This document shows positions 13,470 to 25,048 of a DNA stretch of 64,000 bases, piece after piece. Every line of letters begins with the position of its first letter. Position 1 is the first letter of the stretch. The notes under the pieces were generated by a model. It was not told the origin of the DNA. It saw nothing but the letters and a program-made list of their open reading frames with translations, and did no database searches. The stretch is from NCBI GenBank assembly GCA_963281155.1, contig CAUJLY010000006.1, positions 9,610,001 to 9,674,000 of the forward strand, in the 5' to 3' direction. The translations under genes and the position numbers were made by a program. Source of the stretch: Rhabditophanes sp. KR3021. Taxonomy: Eukaryota > Nematoda > Chromadorea > Rhabditida > Alloionematidae.

Positions 13470-16400
13470 ATGGGCCGCCACAATAATCCAATGGATTTGA
13501 ACGAATATGAAACGGAAGATGATGAGAGCAGTGGTAGCAGTGATTCCGAAACCGAAGATTCCCACGAAGAAGGCGATTCAGATGAAAGCGTTGAAGAGGA
13601 GGACGAAGGTGAGGGAATCGACGTGGTAATTGAACAAGAGTATCATCCTCCTGTTGAGGGTCATTTATATGAGGGTCAAGTTTTGAATGTAATAGATTTC
13701 TTACAAGAAATCCCAAACCACATGGATAACATTGCCCTTTTGCCTGCCAAGGAAGAATCTGCTAGTTTGGATAACTTTAATGGGTCAAGTGTAGGAGACT
13801 TGTCAGATGATGACATTTCATTAAACATGCCAGACGTTGATGATACATCTGATGATGAGCAATTGATTTACCAAAAAGATCTCAATAATGTTATCATGCA
13901 AATGAGCGGTTACCAGGAAGATGATATTGAAGCTGATCTCAGTCAAGGCTCTATTCCACCACCAATCCAACTAAAACCCGAGGACACCTATACCCCTTAC
14001 ACTGAATTTAGCAACTTCGAAGGGCCTGATCTTGACCCTTATCGCTGCAACAACTATCGTCACTGTCAAAACTGCAAACGACGCAACGATCCCTTCAATT
14101 TCGAATCACGCAAAAAGATTGGTAAATGCTCTAATGACGATGATATCAATAATACAGCAGCAACAGACACCAGCCCTAAAAATAACTCCACGTTGTCCAC
14201 AGATACAGCCGACAATGTAACACTCGATACTGCCCCTAATAAATATTCCAAAAAAACTAAGTTTCTCATTGCGATGTCAGCCTTCGTCTTTGGCTTTTTG
14301 TTTCAAATTGCTTTTTATTGGCTTAAGTAAGTTTGATATGTTGAGTTTTTTATCTATTTTTTAGCATCACTTCTCATTACTTTACAATCTCAAACCCAAA
14401 CAACAATTTTTCTTTCTTCCCAAACCAAGAGTATGTGACGGAGTTTACAGACGGGAGCCTTGGCCTCGAAAACGATCTGTTATTAAAAAGCGAAATCGCC
14501 ATAACTTATTACTACTCTCCCAGATGTCGAAACTCTCTCCTTGGCAGAGATGCCTATCAAAACACAGCTAAATTGTTCAGGCGATATGAAAATGTAAAGT
14601 TCTATGCCATCAATTGCCAACGCGAAGATGGAGATTGCTTTAAACAATTTGGATTTTACAAATTTCCTATAATTCATTATGCCACCCACCTTCACCCAAC
14701 CATTTCCTTTAACGAAGAGATAACGGAAGTTAATTTGTTCAAATGGATGACGTATTTGCTGAAACCTTTTGTCAGAGTCAACTCGATTGAGGATGTGATG
14801 GTGCATTTAAGAACTCATCGAGTTCTGGTCTTGTCTCATTTTCCTGTGCCACACAAGAAATTGTTTGAGGAATTTGTTTCGAATGCTGCCAGTATGGGAC
14901 AATTAAGAAGTATTGTTTCACAATTTAAGTTCCTGATCACAACTAATAGCTCTGTTGTTTCCTATTTGAAGCAAAATAATCAAATTCCAACAGTAATGTT
15001 GTTGTCAAAGAACGTTGAAGGTCCGACCACGATGGTAAGTACGTATCACTACAATTACAACGACTCTCAGACCACTCTTCTCAATTGGTTGTCTGCTGAG
15101 TATTTGAAAGTTAAAGATGTTTCCGTTAGTATTACTTCTGGATCTGAACAATCTTTCTTGTTTTCGAATGTCTTGTATGACGCACTTAATGCTTCCAATG
15201 CCGTCGTTCTTTTCACGGAAGGAAATAGCGTAACTCATCAAAATACACAAGTAATGCACTTGTTTAAAATGATTGCCACCGATTATCATAATTTATGCTC
15301 TTCAAAGTATCCCGGATTCGAGGAAACTTTCGACAAGCGTAATTACATCAACGAATGCTTTGATAAGCCATTGTCTAAGGAGAAGATAATGGATTGCTGT
15401 TCGGTGTTAAAGAGTCAACCGGACTATTGCACTAAGCATGAACAATTAATTTCAGAAAGTTCCGAACATTGTTTACAATTTGATAAACAATTTGGTTCTA
15501 GGGAGGTTAAAAAGATGTGTTGTCAGAGAAGTCAAAATATAATTAATAAATTGACTCGAAAGAATATTGAGAAGGAGACTCTATGTGAATATGTTAAAAA
15601 ATTCTCCAAAAAGTTTGTAGATTCCAAGGAAAGTATCAACAGAAGAGGGTGAAAGTATCGTCTTAGAGTGTGTTAAGGACGAAAAAATAGTTTTCCTTAT
15701 CATGGATCAAAGATATTTGAAGTTTTTGGGAAATAAGTTTGACGTTAGGTATAAGACAAATGAGGATCGTGTTGTTTTGTTCAGTAATACGAATGAAGCT
15801 TTATACACCAATTGGAATAAAAAGATCAACAAACAAACCATTTTTGAGATGATCACCAAATTCAGAGACAACGATAGAAATGATATTATTTTGAAGGAAC
15901 AACCCCCATTTGTTTATACTGAGTCGAGGAATGTTGGAGAAAGGAGCTCCCTCAAGAAACTCAATAGAATCAAATTAATTGATGTGATGCGAAATAAAGC
16001 TCATCCATTCGATGCCGTAATTTACTATTATGACAATGCTTTCGGAATGTCCTTAACACACATCCTACATTCCCTTCAATTATTTTTCCAACCACACCAA
16101 GATTTAATTCAATTTTTCATGGTTGATGTTTCGCAAACGAGTGTACCGGACAATTACAAGTGTACAAAATACCCCGCAATTTATTACGAATCAAGAAATG
16201 AGTCTTCAGTTTCAAGAATGTATCCATCAAATTTGCCAATTACTGTCTCCAATTTGATTGCTTTCGTTATGGCTCGATGTCCAATACAACTTAAATGGAA
16301 GATTGCTCTTGATGGTTGCAAAAAAGAATGTATTGTTAAAAATAAAAAGAGAATCGACAATTTCAATGCTTGGATTACTGACTTTATCCAGGATATTAAC

Positions 16401-16574
16401 TCCATTCACCACGAACCAGTTGACGACTATCTTCAAACTTTAAAGGAAAGAAAAATGACAGAAGAAAAGATAACTAGCGAGTTACGTGGATTTTTAGAAT
16501 CTTTAGAAAATGATGTGGATCTCCATAATCACCAATTAATTTTAAAATGGGTTTTAAACAATACAGAGGTTTAA
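13470..16574 (+). CDS. TXNDC11-like single-pass protein with degenerate thioredoxin domains
   Basis: This is the apparent nematode counterpart of thioredoxin domain-containing protein 11, an ER-anchored protein. Three exons (13470-14326, 14365-15632, 15667-16574) give about 1010 residues. Residues 1-260 are a very acidic cytosolic segment, followed by one membrane helix (about 264-286) and a lumenal part with several thioredoxin-like folds. The first has CRNS (Cys340) where human TXNDC11 has CGQS. The last aligns well with the human C-terminal domain (DVSQ, then PITVSNLIAFV) but has DNAFGMS (about 831-837) in place of APWCGFC, so both active-site cysteines are gone. The middle region is cysteine-rich (DCCSVL, KMCCQ). 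The second intron (15633-15666, 34 bases) is inferred from the frame change and homology; a 28-base intron ending at TGTAG is an alternative. The gene is upstream of, and on the same strand as, the lysyl hydroxylase gene. Confidence 0.82.
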
Positions 16575-17790
16575 CAGATTTTTATTATCTAGTGCCAATA
16601 GTTCCGGTGCTTATAAGTATTTTTACCAGTCTCTAAAAGAATATAATAATGCAAAACAAAAATATTTTTTATCAACTAAACATAATAGTTCTCATTGGCG
16701 ATCGTTTTAAATAATGCTGTTTATTTTGATAATTTCAATATAATAAATAAATGATCATTTACTCAACTGACCTCTTTACAATTATCTATTCAAATAAATA
16801 AGACTTTGTTTAAATGCATAATTGTTCTCATTTATACTCCATCATCAAAGCAATTGTTCAAAATCAAATATGAAATGAAAAAGTTGCCGCGTTTAACATA
16901 TGTTTAATAATGTTATACACATTTAGAGATACGTCAGCATACAACAACTCTGACCTAGACATACCAATAATCGAAGTTATATAAACTAACACCTAACAAA
17001 TACATAGTGTTGATCTTGCATACTTATTTGGATTGTTTACGCACGTTTTTTATTTATATTCATTTTGATACAAATTTAATTTATTTATTGCCATATTTTT
17101 TTAAAATTATTAGTCAAATCTCTTTTAACAGACATTGATTTTTGAGATTGATTGGCATATAAAATAGATTAAATTTTTGTATTAAAAAGTTTAAAGATAC
17201 GTGCCAAATTCAGGAATACTTGCTAGCTTTATGAACTTTAAGAAAACCATTTAAATGATATTTGTAAAACAATAAGCATCTTTTTTATACTACCGTCGCC
17301 ATCCGCAATAAATTATTATTTTGTAAAAGCCATACTTTTTATTACACAAATTGTATCCGTTTCCCAATCACATCATCTACTATACTATTCATCTATATTT
17401 TTGGCTTAGACACGACTGTGTATAAGACAAACTTATTTTTTAGTGTGCCGATCTTAATTACGCTCACTAGTTTATACAGCACCATTAGGCTACAATTGAG
17501 ATATGGCTAAGAAGATTGGTCAATCGTGCGATGAAGTAATTTATTCTGACAACAGATTGGCATCGCCAGATATAAATATATACTATTTTTGATTATGCAC
17601 TTACATATTTATAGAAAAAAGGGTAGTAGTGTGTGTCAAATTGCCAGATCTTTTTATGCTTTCTCAACATCGTAATGCCTAGTTTGATAGAGGGTCTCTC
17701 TTTGTATAAATAGGAATAAATATAGATTATCTTTGCACACAAAGACTCTCTTGAGATATTGTAGGTCTTCCTACACTTACTATATTTCCG
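16575..17790. other. Intergenic sequence
   Basis: Contains poly(A)-signal-like AATAAA runs near 16740-16750 after the TXNDC11-like gene, then AT-rich sequence with no gene visible. Confidence 0.5.
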
Positions 17791-17799
17791 TTTTTTAGT
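17786..17799 (+). promoter_or_regulatory. Candidate SL trans-splice acceptor, lysyl hydroxylase
   Basis: A pyrimidine run ending TTTTTTAG at 17798 is followed directly by TC and the ATG at 17801, as expected for a trans-spliced nematode message. Confidence 0.6.
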
Positions 17800-17800
17800 C

Positions 17801-20035
17801 ATGCAAGTAGTATTTAAAGGCATGGATTGCCTTTTAGTAACCATTCTACTGGTTGTACAATGTAGCGGGTCCGGGCTAAATATTAAATTTTTTACTGTTG
17901 GCACTGATATGAATGATGGCCTGAAAAGACTAATAAGCTCTGCTAATACTGTTGGAGCTGACTTAGAAATGATTGGACTTGGTCAGAAATGGCAAGGTGG
18001 AGATATGCAGGCTGGAGAGGGTGGTGCTCACAAGATTCACTTATTCAAAGAAGCCCTTAAACCACATAAAGACAATGACAAGTTGATTGTAGTGTTTATG
18101 GACGCGTAAGTTCAGAATTACATCTAACATATAATCTTGGACTTAAGGTATGATGTTATTTTTACCAAATCACCAGCTGCCATATTGGATTCATTTTTAT
18201 ATGAATACAAAGATTATCGGGTTTTGTTCTCTGCCGAAGGATACTGTTGGCCGGATGCATCATTAAGTGCAAAATACCCACTTGTTAAGTTTGGAAAGAG
18301 ATATCTTAATTCAGGATTGTATATGGGTTATGCCAATGAAATTTACCAAATATTGGATCATCAAAAAGACATCAAGCCTAGTGAGGACGACCAACTTTAC
18401 TTTACAAAAATATATATCGACGAACCACTTCGCCAAAAGCACAAAATTATCCTGGACTCTATGGCGTATATCTTCCAAAATCTTCATGGTGCCCAAGAAG
18501 ATGTATACATCGAGTATGCAGATGATGAAAAAGCCACCATTAATAATATCATCTACAACACACACCCTGCCTTAATTCACGGAAATGGACCCAGTAAATT
18601 TTACCTTAATCATTTATCCAACTATGTCCCGCAAAAACAAAGTAAAAGTGAGGGATGTTTGTGGTGTAATAAAATTGATTTCGAGGCTGAAGTAGCAAAG
18701 AAAGTCGGATTAGCTCTTTTTGTTTTTAGACCTATTCCCTTTGTCGAAGAGTTCTTAGCCAAGATAATGAAGCTTGAATATGATTTTAAAAACATCGAGC
18801 TGTTTATTTATAATAATCAAGCTTTCCACTTCGATACAATTGAAAAGTTTATTAAAAACAATGAGAAGACTTTTGGAGCGGTTACGTCAATGAATGGAGC
18901 TTATACCATTTCTGAAAGAGAAGCTAGAAATTCTGCTTTAGAATGGGGTGGAGCATTCGATTATTTGTTAATTTTAGATGGAGACGTTCATTTGACTAAT
19001 GGCCAAGCACTTAACCATTTGATTGCTACATCTGAGTCACTAGAAATCGGTATTCTTACGCCGGTAATCACACAAATCGGAAAACTATTTTCAAACTTTT
19101 GGGGTGATATCAGCAAAGATGGCTTTTATGCCAGATCAAGTGATTATATGGCCATTGTAAACAAGCAAATTAAGGGTATTTGGAATTCCCCATTTGTAAC
19201 GGGAGCTGTTCTTATCAAAAAAGAGTATATTGCAAAATTAAGTGACTCTTACGAAACACATCCACGTCTCGATCCAGATATGTCATTCTGTGCTTTTGCG
19301 AGAAGCCAAAATATCTTTATGTTTGCAGATAATACTAGAGACTATGGCTTTTTAGTTGTTTCTGATGATTTTGATTTGAGCAAAGATTACAAACACCCAG
19401 AAATGTATCAAATCTTTGATAATAGGCAGCTTTGGATTGATAGGTACCTTCATCCAAGATACTACGAATTCTTAGCTCCTGAAAAGGAAGTTGATCAAGC
19501 CTGCCCAGATGTTTATGACTATCCTTTGATGTCTGAAAGATTTTGTGCTGAAATGATTGAAGAGATGGAACATTTCGGGAAATGGTCAGCTGGTAAGAAT
19601 ACTGACGATAGGTTGGCTGGAGGATATGAAAATGTCCCAACAAGGGATATCCACATGAACCAAGTTGGTTTCGAAAGACATTGGCTTTACTTTATGGATG
19701 AATTTGTTAGACCAATGCAAGAGAAGGTATTTGTGGGATATTACCATGTTCCAGTTGAGTCAAATATGATGTTTGTTGTTAGATACAAGCCAGAAGAACA
19801 AGCAGCTCTTAGACCCCACCATGACGCCTCAACCTTCAGCATTGATATTGCTTTGAACAAGAGAGGAGTCGATTATCAAGGAGGGGGTGTAAGATATATC
19901 AGATACAATTGCACTGTTCCAGCAGACGAAGTTGGTTGGACAATGATGTTCCCTGGACGTTTAACTCATATGCACGAAGGTTTGCCAACTACCCAAGGAA
20001 CTCGTTACATCATGGTTTCCTTCTTAAATCCATAA
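17801..20035 (+). CDS. let-268: Procollagen lysyl hydroxylase / glycosyltransferase (PLOD)
   Basis: This ER enzyme hydroxylates collagen lysines and, in the LH3-like single nematode form, adds the galactose-glucose units; it is needed for type IV collagen secretion and basement membranes. Two exons (17801-18105 and 18148-20035) give 730 residues, the family's usual length. A hydrophobic signal segment follows a second methionine at residue 8 (MDCLLVTILL). The N-terminal glycosyltransferase-like domain has FMDAYDV across the splice junction, and a second glycosyltransferase-like module carries ILDGDVH. The C-terminal Fe(II)/2-oxoglutarate domain is intact: His659 and Asp661 in PHHDAST, His711 in HMHEGLP, and the 2-oxoglutarate arginine 721 in GTRYIMVSF. 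No KDEL-like tail is present, as is usual for this family. A poly(A) signal lies near 20160. Confidence 0.95.
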
Positions 20036-20223
20036 CTTAATTTATTTAATTTCAATAATTATATGTGTTTAAGTACATTTTTAATCTTATTAGTTGTATT
20101 AAGCATCTGATCTTGCATTAAAAACACACTTTAAAATGTTGACTGAAATGTGTATTTATTTAATAAAAAGTTTTACTTTATTAATAGACTACTAAATTTG
20201 GGATTGAGTGTTTGTGATTTAAA

Positions 20224-21347
20224 TTATGATGCTGTTTCGCTGAGAAGTGCATTGACTGCGGATTTTTTCATATGCATGGCAGGTGTAATAGCCATTCTTT
20301 TGAATAAAAGAGTCAATATTTTGTCTTGAACGCTTGGTGATAAATATGAGAGGGGAATAAATATGATTGAAGCGTCTTTTCCAATTACATATCGTTTTTT
20401 GGGACTTACGGCGGTTATGGCGTGAACGTAGCAATTGACAACTTTCGATAAATCGTCACAGGCAATTGTGTTTACTCCACGATGATAAGACATGGCAACT
20501 AGAATGAATGTAAAATAATATTCATATTAGATAAACCTACGATTATCCTTAAAAGCAACTCCGTAATCTTGTCTAACTTGTTTATCTAAATTATTCCACA
20601 CTGTATTAATCCTATCACCCAATCCAGAATCTTGAGTCAAAGGAGTTTTGAAAGCACCAGGTTCGAGAATAGAAACTCCAATGCCAAAGATTTGCATATC
20701 AACTCTCAGACTAGCCATATAACCTTCCAAACCAAATTTGGAAGTTGTATAAGGAGCACAATAGAAGTTATGTACTCTTCCATTACATGAAATCATAGTA
20801 ACAAAGCGTCCTTTTGACTTTTTAAGTAATGGCAAGAAGGTTTGGCAAACTCGAATAGGTCCCATTAAATTTACAGCAATCAAATCTTCAAAATCCTTGA
20901 TTTCGCACCAATCTGATGGGCCTTTGAATCTATTAATTCCTGCATTATTAACAACTGACCATAATGTAGTATTCTAAAAACTAGTAGATAAAATCAAACT
21001 AATCAAATTACCTTTTCATCCATCAAATTACTAACAAATGCAAAAGCTTCATCTACAGATTCTTGTTTAGTTACATCTAATGAAATAGCATACAAATCTC
21101 CAGCCAAAGAATTGCATTCTTCAATAAGACCCTTGATTCCATGCTCAGTTAAGCATCCAGCAATAACATTCATATCATTTTATAATAAATCTTTTACTAA
21201 GGCATGGCCGAACCCCGTATCTGCTCCAGTTACAAAAACAAACCGGCCAGGTAATCCTTTTAGTTTTTGTCTGTAGAAATAATAATTTTGGAAGATTCGG
21301 TAACAAATAAAAACAATAAACAGTGGGGCTGCGAATTCCAAAACCAT
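20224..21347 (-). pseudogene. Short-chain dehydrogenase (17-beta-HSD/retinol dehydrogenase-like) with one in-frame stop
   Basis: This reads as a membrane-anchored SDR of the retinol/hydroxysteroid dehydrogenase group (C. elegans dhs type). Exons on the minus strand are 21347-21012, 20973-20541 and 20498-20224, together 347 codon positions. Visible are an N-terminal hydrophobic anchor, the cofactor motif TGADTGFG, NNAG, the catalytic serine in MISCNGR and the YTTSK catalytic pair. A single TAA at 21182-21180 interrupts the frame just after the cofactor motif, between VKDLL and NDMNVIAGC, exactly where one ordinary residue is expected. Splice sites and all other codons are intact. It could be a recent nonsense allele, a base error or a recoded stop, so the pseudogene label is provisional. 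Confidence 0.75.
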
Positions 21348-23017
21348 TTTGTTTATTTATTCGAGCTAGGCGACTTTGAAAAAACTTATTATGTAATGTC
21401 TGAAAGTGAAGAATGTATCACACTTCCTTCAAATATATAGACTTGTCTATGAAGATACAAAAAGTTAACAAAAAAGGACGGTCAAATATGTTGCAGTTCA
21501 GAAAAGGGACAGGGTCTCCGCAAGGTAGGGTGAACACAAAAGATTTATCTCTTATCAATGTAAGGTCGTTAATTAGCATCAAACAACACAAATGAATGAG
21601 CAATATGTGCAAATATATAAGTTTTGAATGCACTCTAGATGTTATGAAAACTATACAGATTTAAAGTTGGCTTCTACTTTCTCTACACTTTTTTTGTACA
21701 GCCGTTTTTTGCTGCTGCCGTTGAAAGGGGTGTAGAGTGACGACTTCGTAATTGACGACCCTGACAAACAAAACTTTAAATTCATTGTTTAAAAAATGAC
21801 TGCAACTTTTATTTTACGAAAGTAAAGGTACATAGATAATTAATGGAATCTATTACATCAGTTTATTAAACGATGATGTATGCCTTGTCGTTATTTATGA
21901 TTTTTCTAAACAAAAAATCATTCATTTAAAAAAAGAGAGCAGTTGCTTTAATCAAAAAAGGTTTTTTATTTATTTGAGTGAGATTGCTTAATAATTCTAA
22001 GTAACTTGAGTTGACGGATGAGTGAATCAACTGCTTTATCAAAAAGAGTTTGGTATTAAGTTTAAGAATACTCATAGTGACCTATTTAAACTTTTTTATT
22101 TATTTTTATTAAATTTTAGGTTATTTATGATCGTCAAAATTAAATAAATCACTTCAATGTCATTGAATTTGATTAAAGTGTGAAACATTTTGTGATTGAA
22201 ATGATGAACCTTTAAGTAAAAGTAATGAATTGATAATTGACCACACAACTTTGCTTCTTTATTTAGAGTGAATTTGTAATAAAATGCGTGTACCATCAAC
22301 CTGAATAAAGCTGAAACATTCTATTTCCAATGTTATCCCTAATTCAATCATTCTACCTTGCTTGTGTGCCTGCTATCAATCTTATCCAACTTAAATAAAC
22401 TTTATTTTTACAAATCACCTATTTTGGCAAAGAAACGAAAAACCTTGAAACTTAAAAAATAAGTAAAACAGTTGATCACATTAGTACATTTTGTGTAGCT
22501 TGTCTATGAAATTTGAATTGCCCCATATTTATTAAATGAACCACCACGGATACAAATTTGGTAAAATTATGAACGACAAATATTATGTTCGGCGTACTTT
22601 TGACACATATTTAAAGAACGATACTCATCCTTGATGTACTTCTGATACATACTTATTTAGTTGATTGTATAGTAAATGAAACCAAGATATAAAGTAACGT
22701 CTCGACTGTTTTTTTGTTGTAGAGTACCCCCAGCAATGAACCATCAACAAGTCTAATCCACGTACTTATTTTGGACTCAGATACAATTATTAGATTTTAG
22801 ATTAAAATTTTGATCAATCTAATATGTTGTTTAGGAAACACTGTCTAAGAAATTCAAAATATCATTAAAATTCATTCCTCTGATCACCTAGACATTTTAT
22901 GAAAAGCTTTAGATTGCTTATCGTCTGTCTAATCTTTAGATAGTCTTAAACTTCAATATATATAGAGTGAAATATTCCTTGTAGGTGTAATAAAAAGTTT
23001 TCATTGAGCCTTTTTAT
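21348..23017. other. Intergenic sequence, 1.7 kb
   Basis: AT-rich. It must include the upstream regions of the SDR (minus) and the small gene at 23.0 kb (plus). A TATATATAGAG element near 22958 could be a promoter for the latter. No other gene is visible. Confidence 0.45.
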
Positions 23018-23028
23018 TATTCTTTAGG
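23012..23028 (+). promoter_or_regulatory. Candidate SL trans-splice acceptor, small gene
   Basis: TTTTTATTATTCTTTAG ends at 23027, one base before the ATG at 23029. This strong acceptor supports a real transcript starting here. Confidence 0.55.
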
Positions 23029-23178
23029 ATGGCACAAAACATTCCAATTCCTGATGATGTCATCAGCTCTGATAGTCGTTCTTTAAGAGACAGCACATAC
23101 TCCCTGATTCCCAACAAACTCTCATTATCTACCGAAAATCTTGTTTCAATTGGCAAAAGAAGAAGCAACAAGAAATGA
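23029..23178 (+). CDS. Small serine-rich ORF (49 aa), first of an overlapping pair
   Basis: I recognise no family. The peptide is serine-rich and ends basic (GKRRSNKK). It begins directly after a strong candidate trans-splice acceptor. Its TGA overlaps the start of a second ORF (ATGA at 23175-23178), and a single AATAAA (23387-23392) serves both. No intron with usable sites and the right length joins the two frames. Either the message is dicistronic, or translation shifts by -1, or a base is wrong and the two halves form one protein of about 100 residues with an N-terminal cytosolic part and one membrane helix. Confidence 0.5.
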   Translation: MAQNIPIPDDVISSDSRSLRDSTYSLIPNKLSLSTENLVSIGKRRSNKK

Positions 23179-23333
23179 ATTTTGGCAAATTGGCTCAAAA
23201 ACGTCTTAATTGTGCAAGAATATACAGTTACACATTCGTAGGCACACTTGTCCTTATCTGTCTAGTTATAGCATACTTTCAGTATATCCAATTTCATACA
23301 ACAATTGATATGATTTCTTCCGTTCAAATGTAA
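23175..23333 (+). CDS. Small single-pass membrane ORF (52 aa), second of an overlapping pair
   Basis: The family is not recognised. The N-terminus is short and basic, followed by one hydrophobic helix (TFVGTLVLICLVIAYF, about residues 21-36) and a short polar tail. It overlaps the preceding ORF by four bases in the -1 frame. The upstream basic peptide followed by a membrane helix would make a sensible type II protein if the two were translated as one, which I think is as likely as two separate products. Confidence 0.5.
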   Translation: MNFGKLAQKRLNCARIYSYTFVGTLVLICLVIAYFQYIQFHTTIDMISSVQM

Positions 23334-23392
23334 ATGATTCAACCATTCCAGGTGCATCTGGCTTACTTTTGTATGATTAAATCCTTAATAAA

Positions 23393-25048
23393 GAAGCTTT
23401 ATTATCATTCTTTCATTTTCCTAGACAGAGATTTTTATCTAGAAAGTCATAATATTTGCTGGTATACAATTATTATCAAATAGTAATTAACCGAGGTGTT
23501 TATTATACTGATGCGGTCTTTAAGCATTACTTATCACACAAACAAAGGATTGTATTTTGAATGGATAAAAAAGTACAGAATGTTTATAATAATGAATACA
23601 ATATATTTAAGGTTAAATTAATTATTCATAAATATAAAGGTTCAAATCAATCTTGCTATTTATAAAATACAATATACAAACAATTATATCATTTTCTTAT
23701 CAATTTATCATGAGCTTTAATTTTCATAACATTTGCTGTGGACGACCTAAAATCAGTTTTTACTATATATAGCTTTATCTTGTCAAGTACAATAATAATG
23801 TCTAAGATATGGACTCTCTTAGACTAAAATTTGAAATTACCTTCTTGATTGACGAGAATTGTTTAGATGACATTGAATTCTCCTTCAATTGTATGCAGGA
23901 CATATCATTTCTTTGAATATAATATTAATTAAAGCGTGATTTTAAATATCGCTAAAAGTTACAAGATAATTATTTATAACAAATTTCAAAATTATTTAAT
24001 TTAATTAAAACAAAGGAAATACACAGTTAAGTAATAAAATAACTTAGTTTTTATAACAAATAAAAAATATTATTGAAAATAGAGATATTATATAAATAGA
24101 GAGAAACCATATTTGTAAACCCTTACAATTGAAATTTTTAATCCAAAAATCTTATTTTCTAAATTACATAGGTAATATCTTTAGAGCACGGTCGCTCCCA
24201 GTGAGTTTTACAAAACACATTCCGAGCAACTCATGTTTAATTTTTAATATCTATTTATTTTCAAAGCTATTACAGCATTTTTAAACATCTCTCTATCTAC
24301 TTAAACAATACGCTTATGTAACTTAATTATTATTAACAGTTAAAACACATGGTTGAAGTTAAAATTTATATTTTTTAAATCAAACATAAAGCTGTTCTTT
24401 TACTTTACGAAGACACCTTTTCCAAAAGCTCCCAACAATCATTTTTAAATTTTAATCAAGTACTTATGCTTAAAAGTTCACAACCAACTTGCAAATAGTG
24501 TCAAAAGCATCAAAGGACGTTAGCTAATTAATATGTGTTTATCTGTTTTGAAGAAAATACTATTTCAATTATTTGATTAAGATAAACATTCATATTTCCC
24601 AGTATCCATCTTTCATTTGAATTTAAAATAAGTCCCCAAATCATGATAAGTGATTTTGAACTTTCCTTTTCACACAGCTTCAATTGTTCCACCATTTACA
24701 AATATATACCTCAAAACGTACAAAAGTTTAAGAGTCTATTAAATTTCCAAATCAAAAGTAACACTAACTTATTCTCTTTTAATTATTTATTATTATTAAA
24801 TAGTCTTGTCAATGGTTTTGTCAAAAAGTCGTAGGTGTATTTGCGAAATCTTTTATGATCAAGGTTATTGTAGAGGAAATTTAATAACTTTTGAAATCAG
24901 TGAAAAACTTTCGTTTATCAAGCTATGTTAGAAATGAATGTAATATTATTAATAGATTTTATAAGAAGGATGGGCGTTGATCATTTATAAAAGTTGTCTT
25001 TATCAGATAAATATAACTTTATTTAAGCATTTTCTTTTATGTTAATTT
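23393..25048. other. Intergenic sequence, 1.7 kb
   Basis: Very AT-rich, with only short chance ORFs such as the one at 24643-24834. No gene is seen. Confidence 0.5.

Noticed and set aside
22540..22580. Minus-strand IRGGS peptide resembling formylglycine-generating enzymes
   Set aside because: The match is a few residues only and does not extend upstream.
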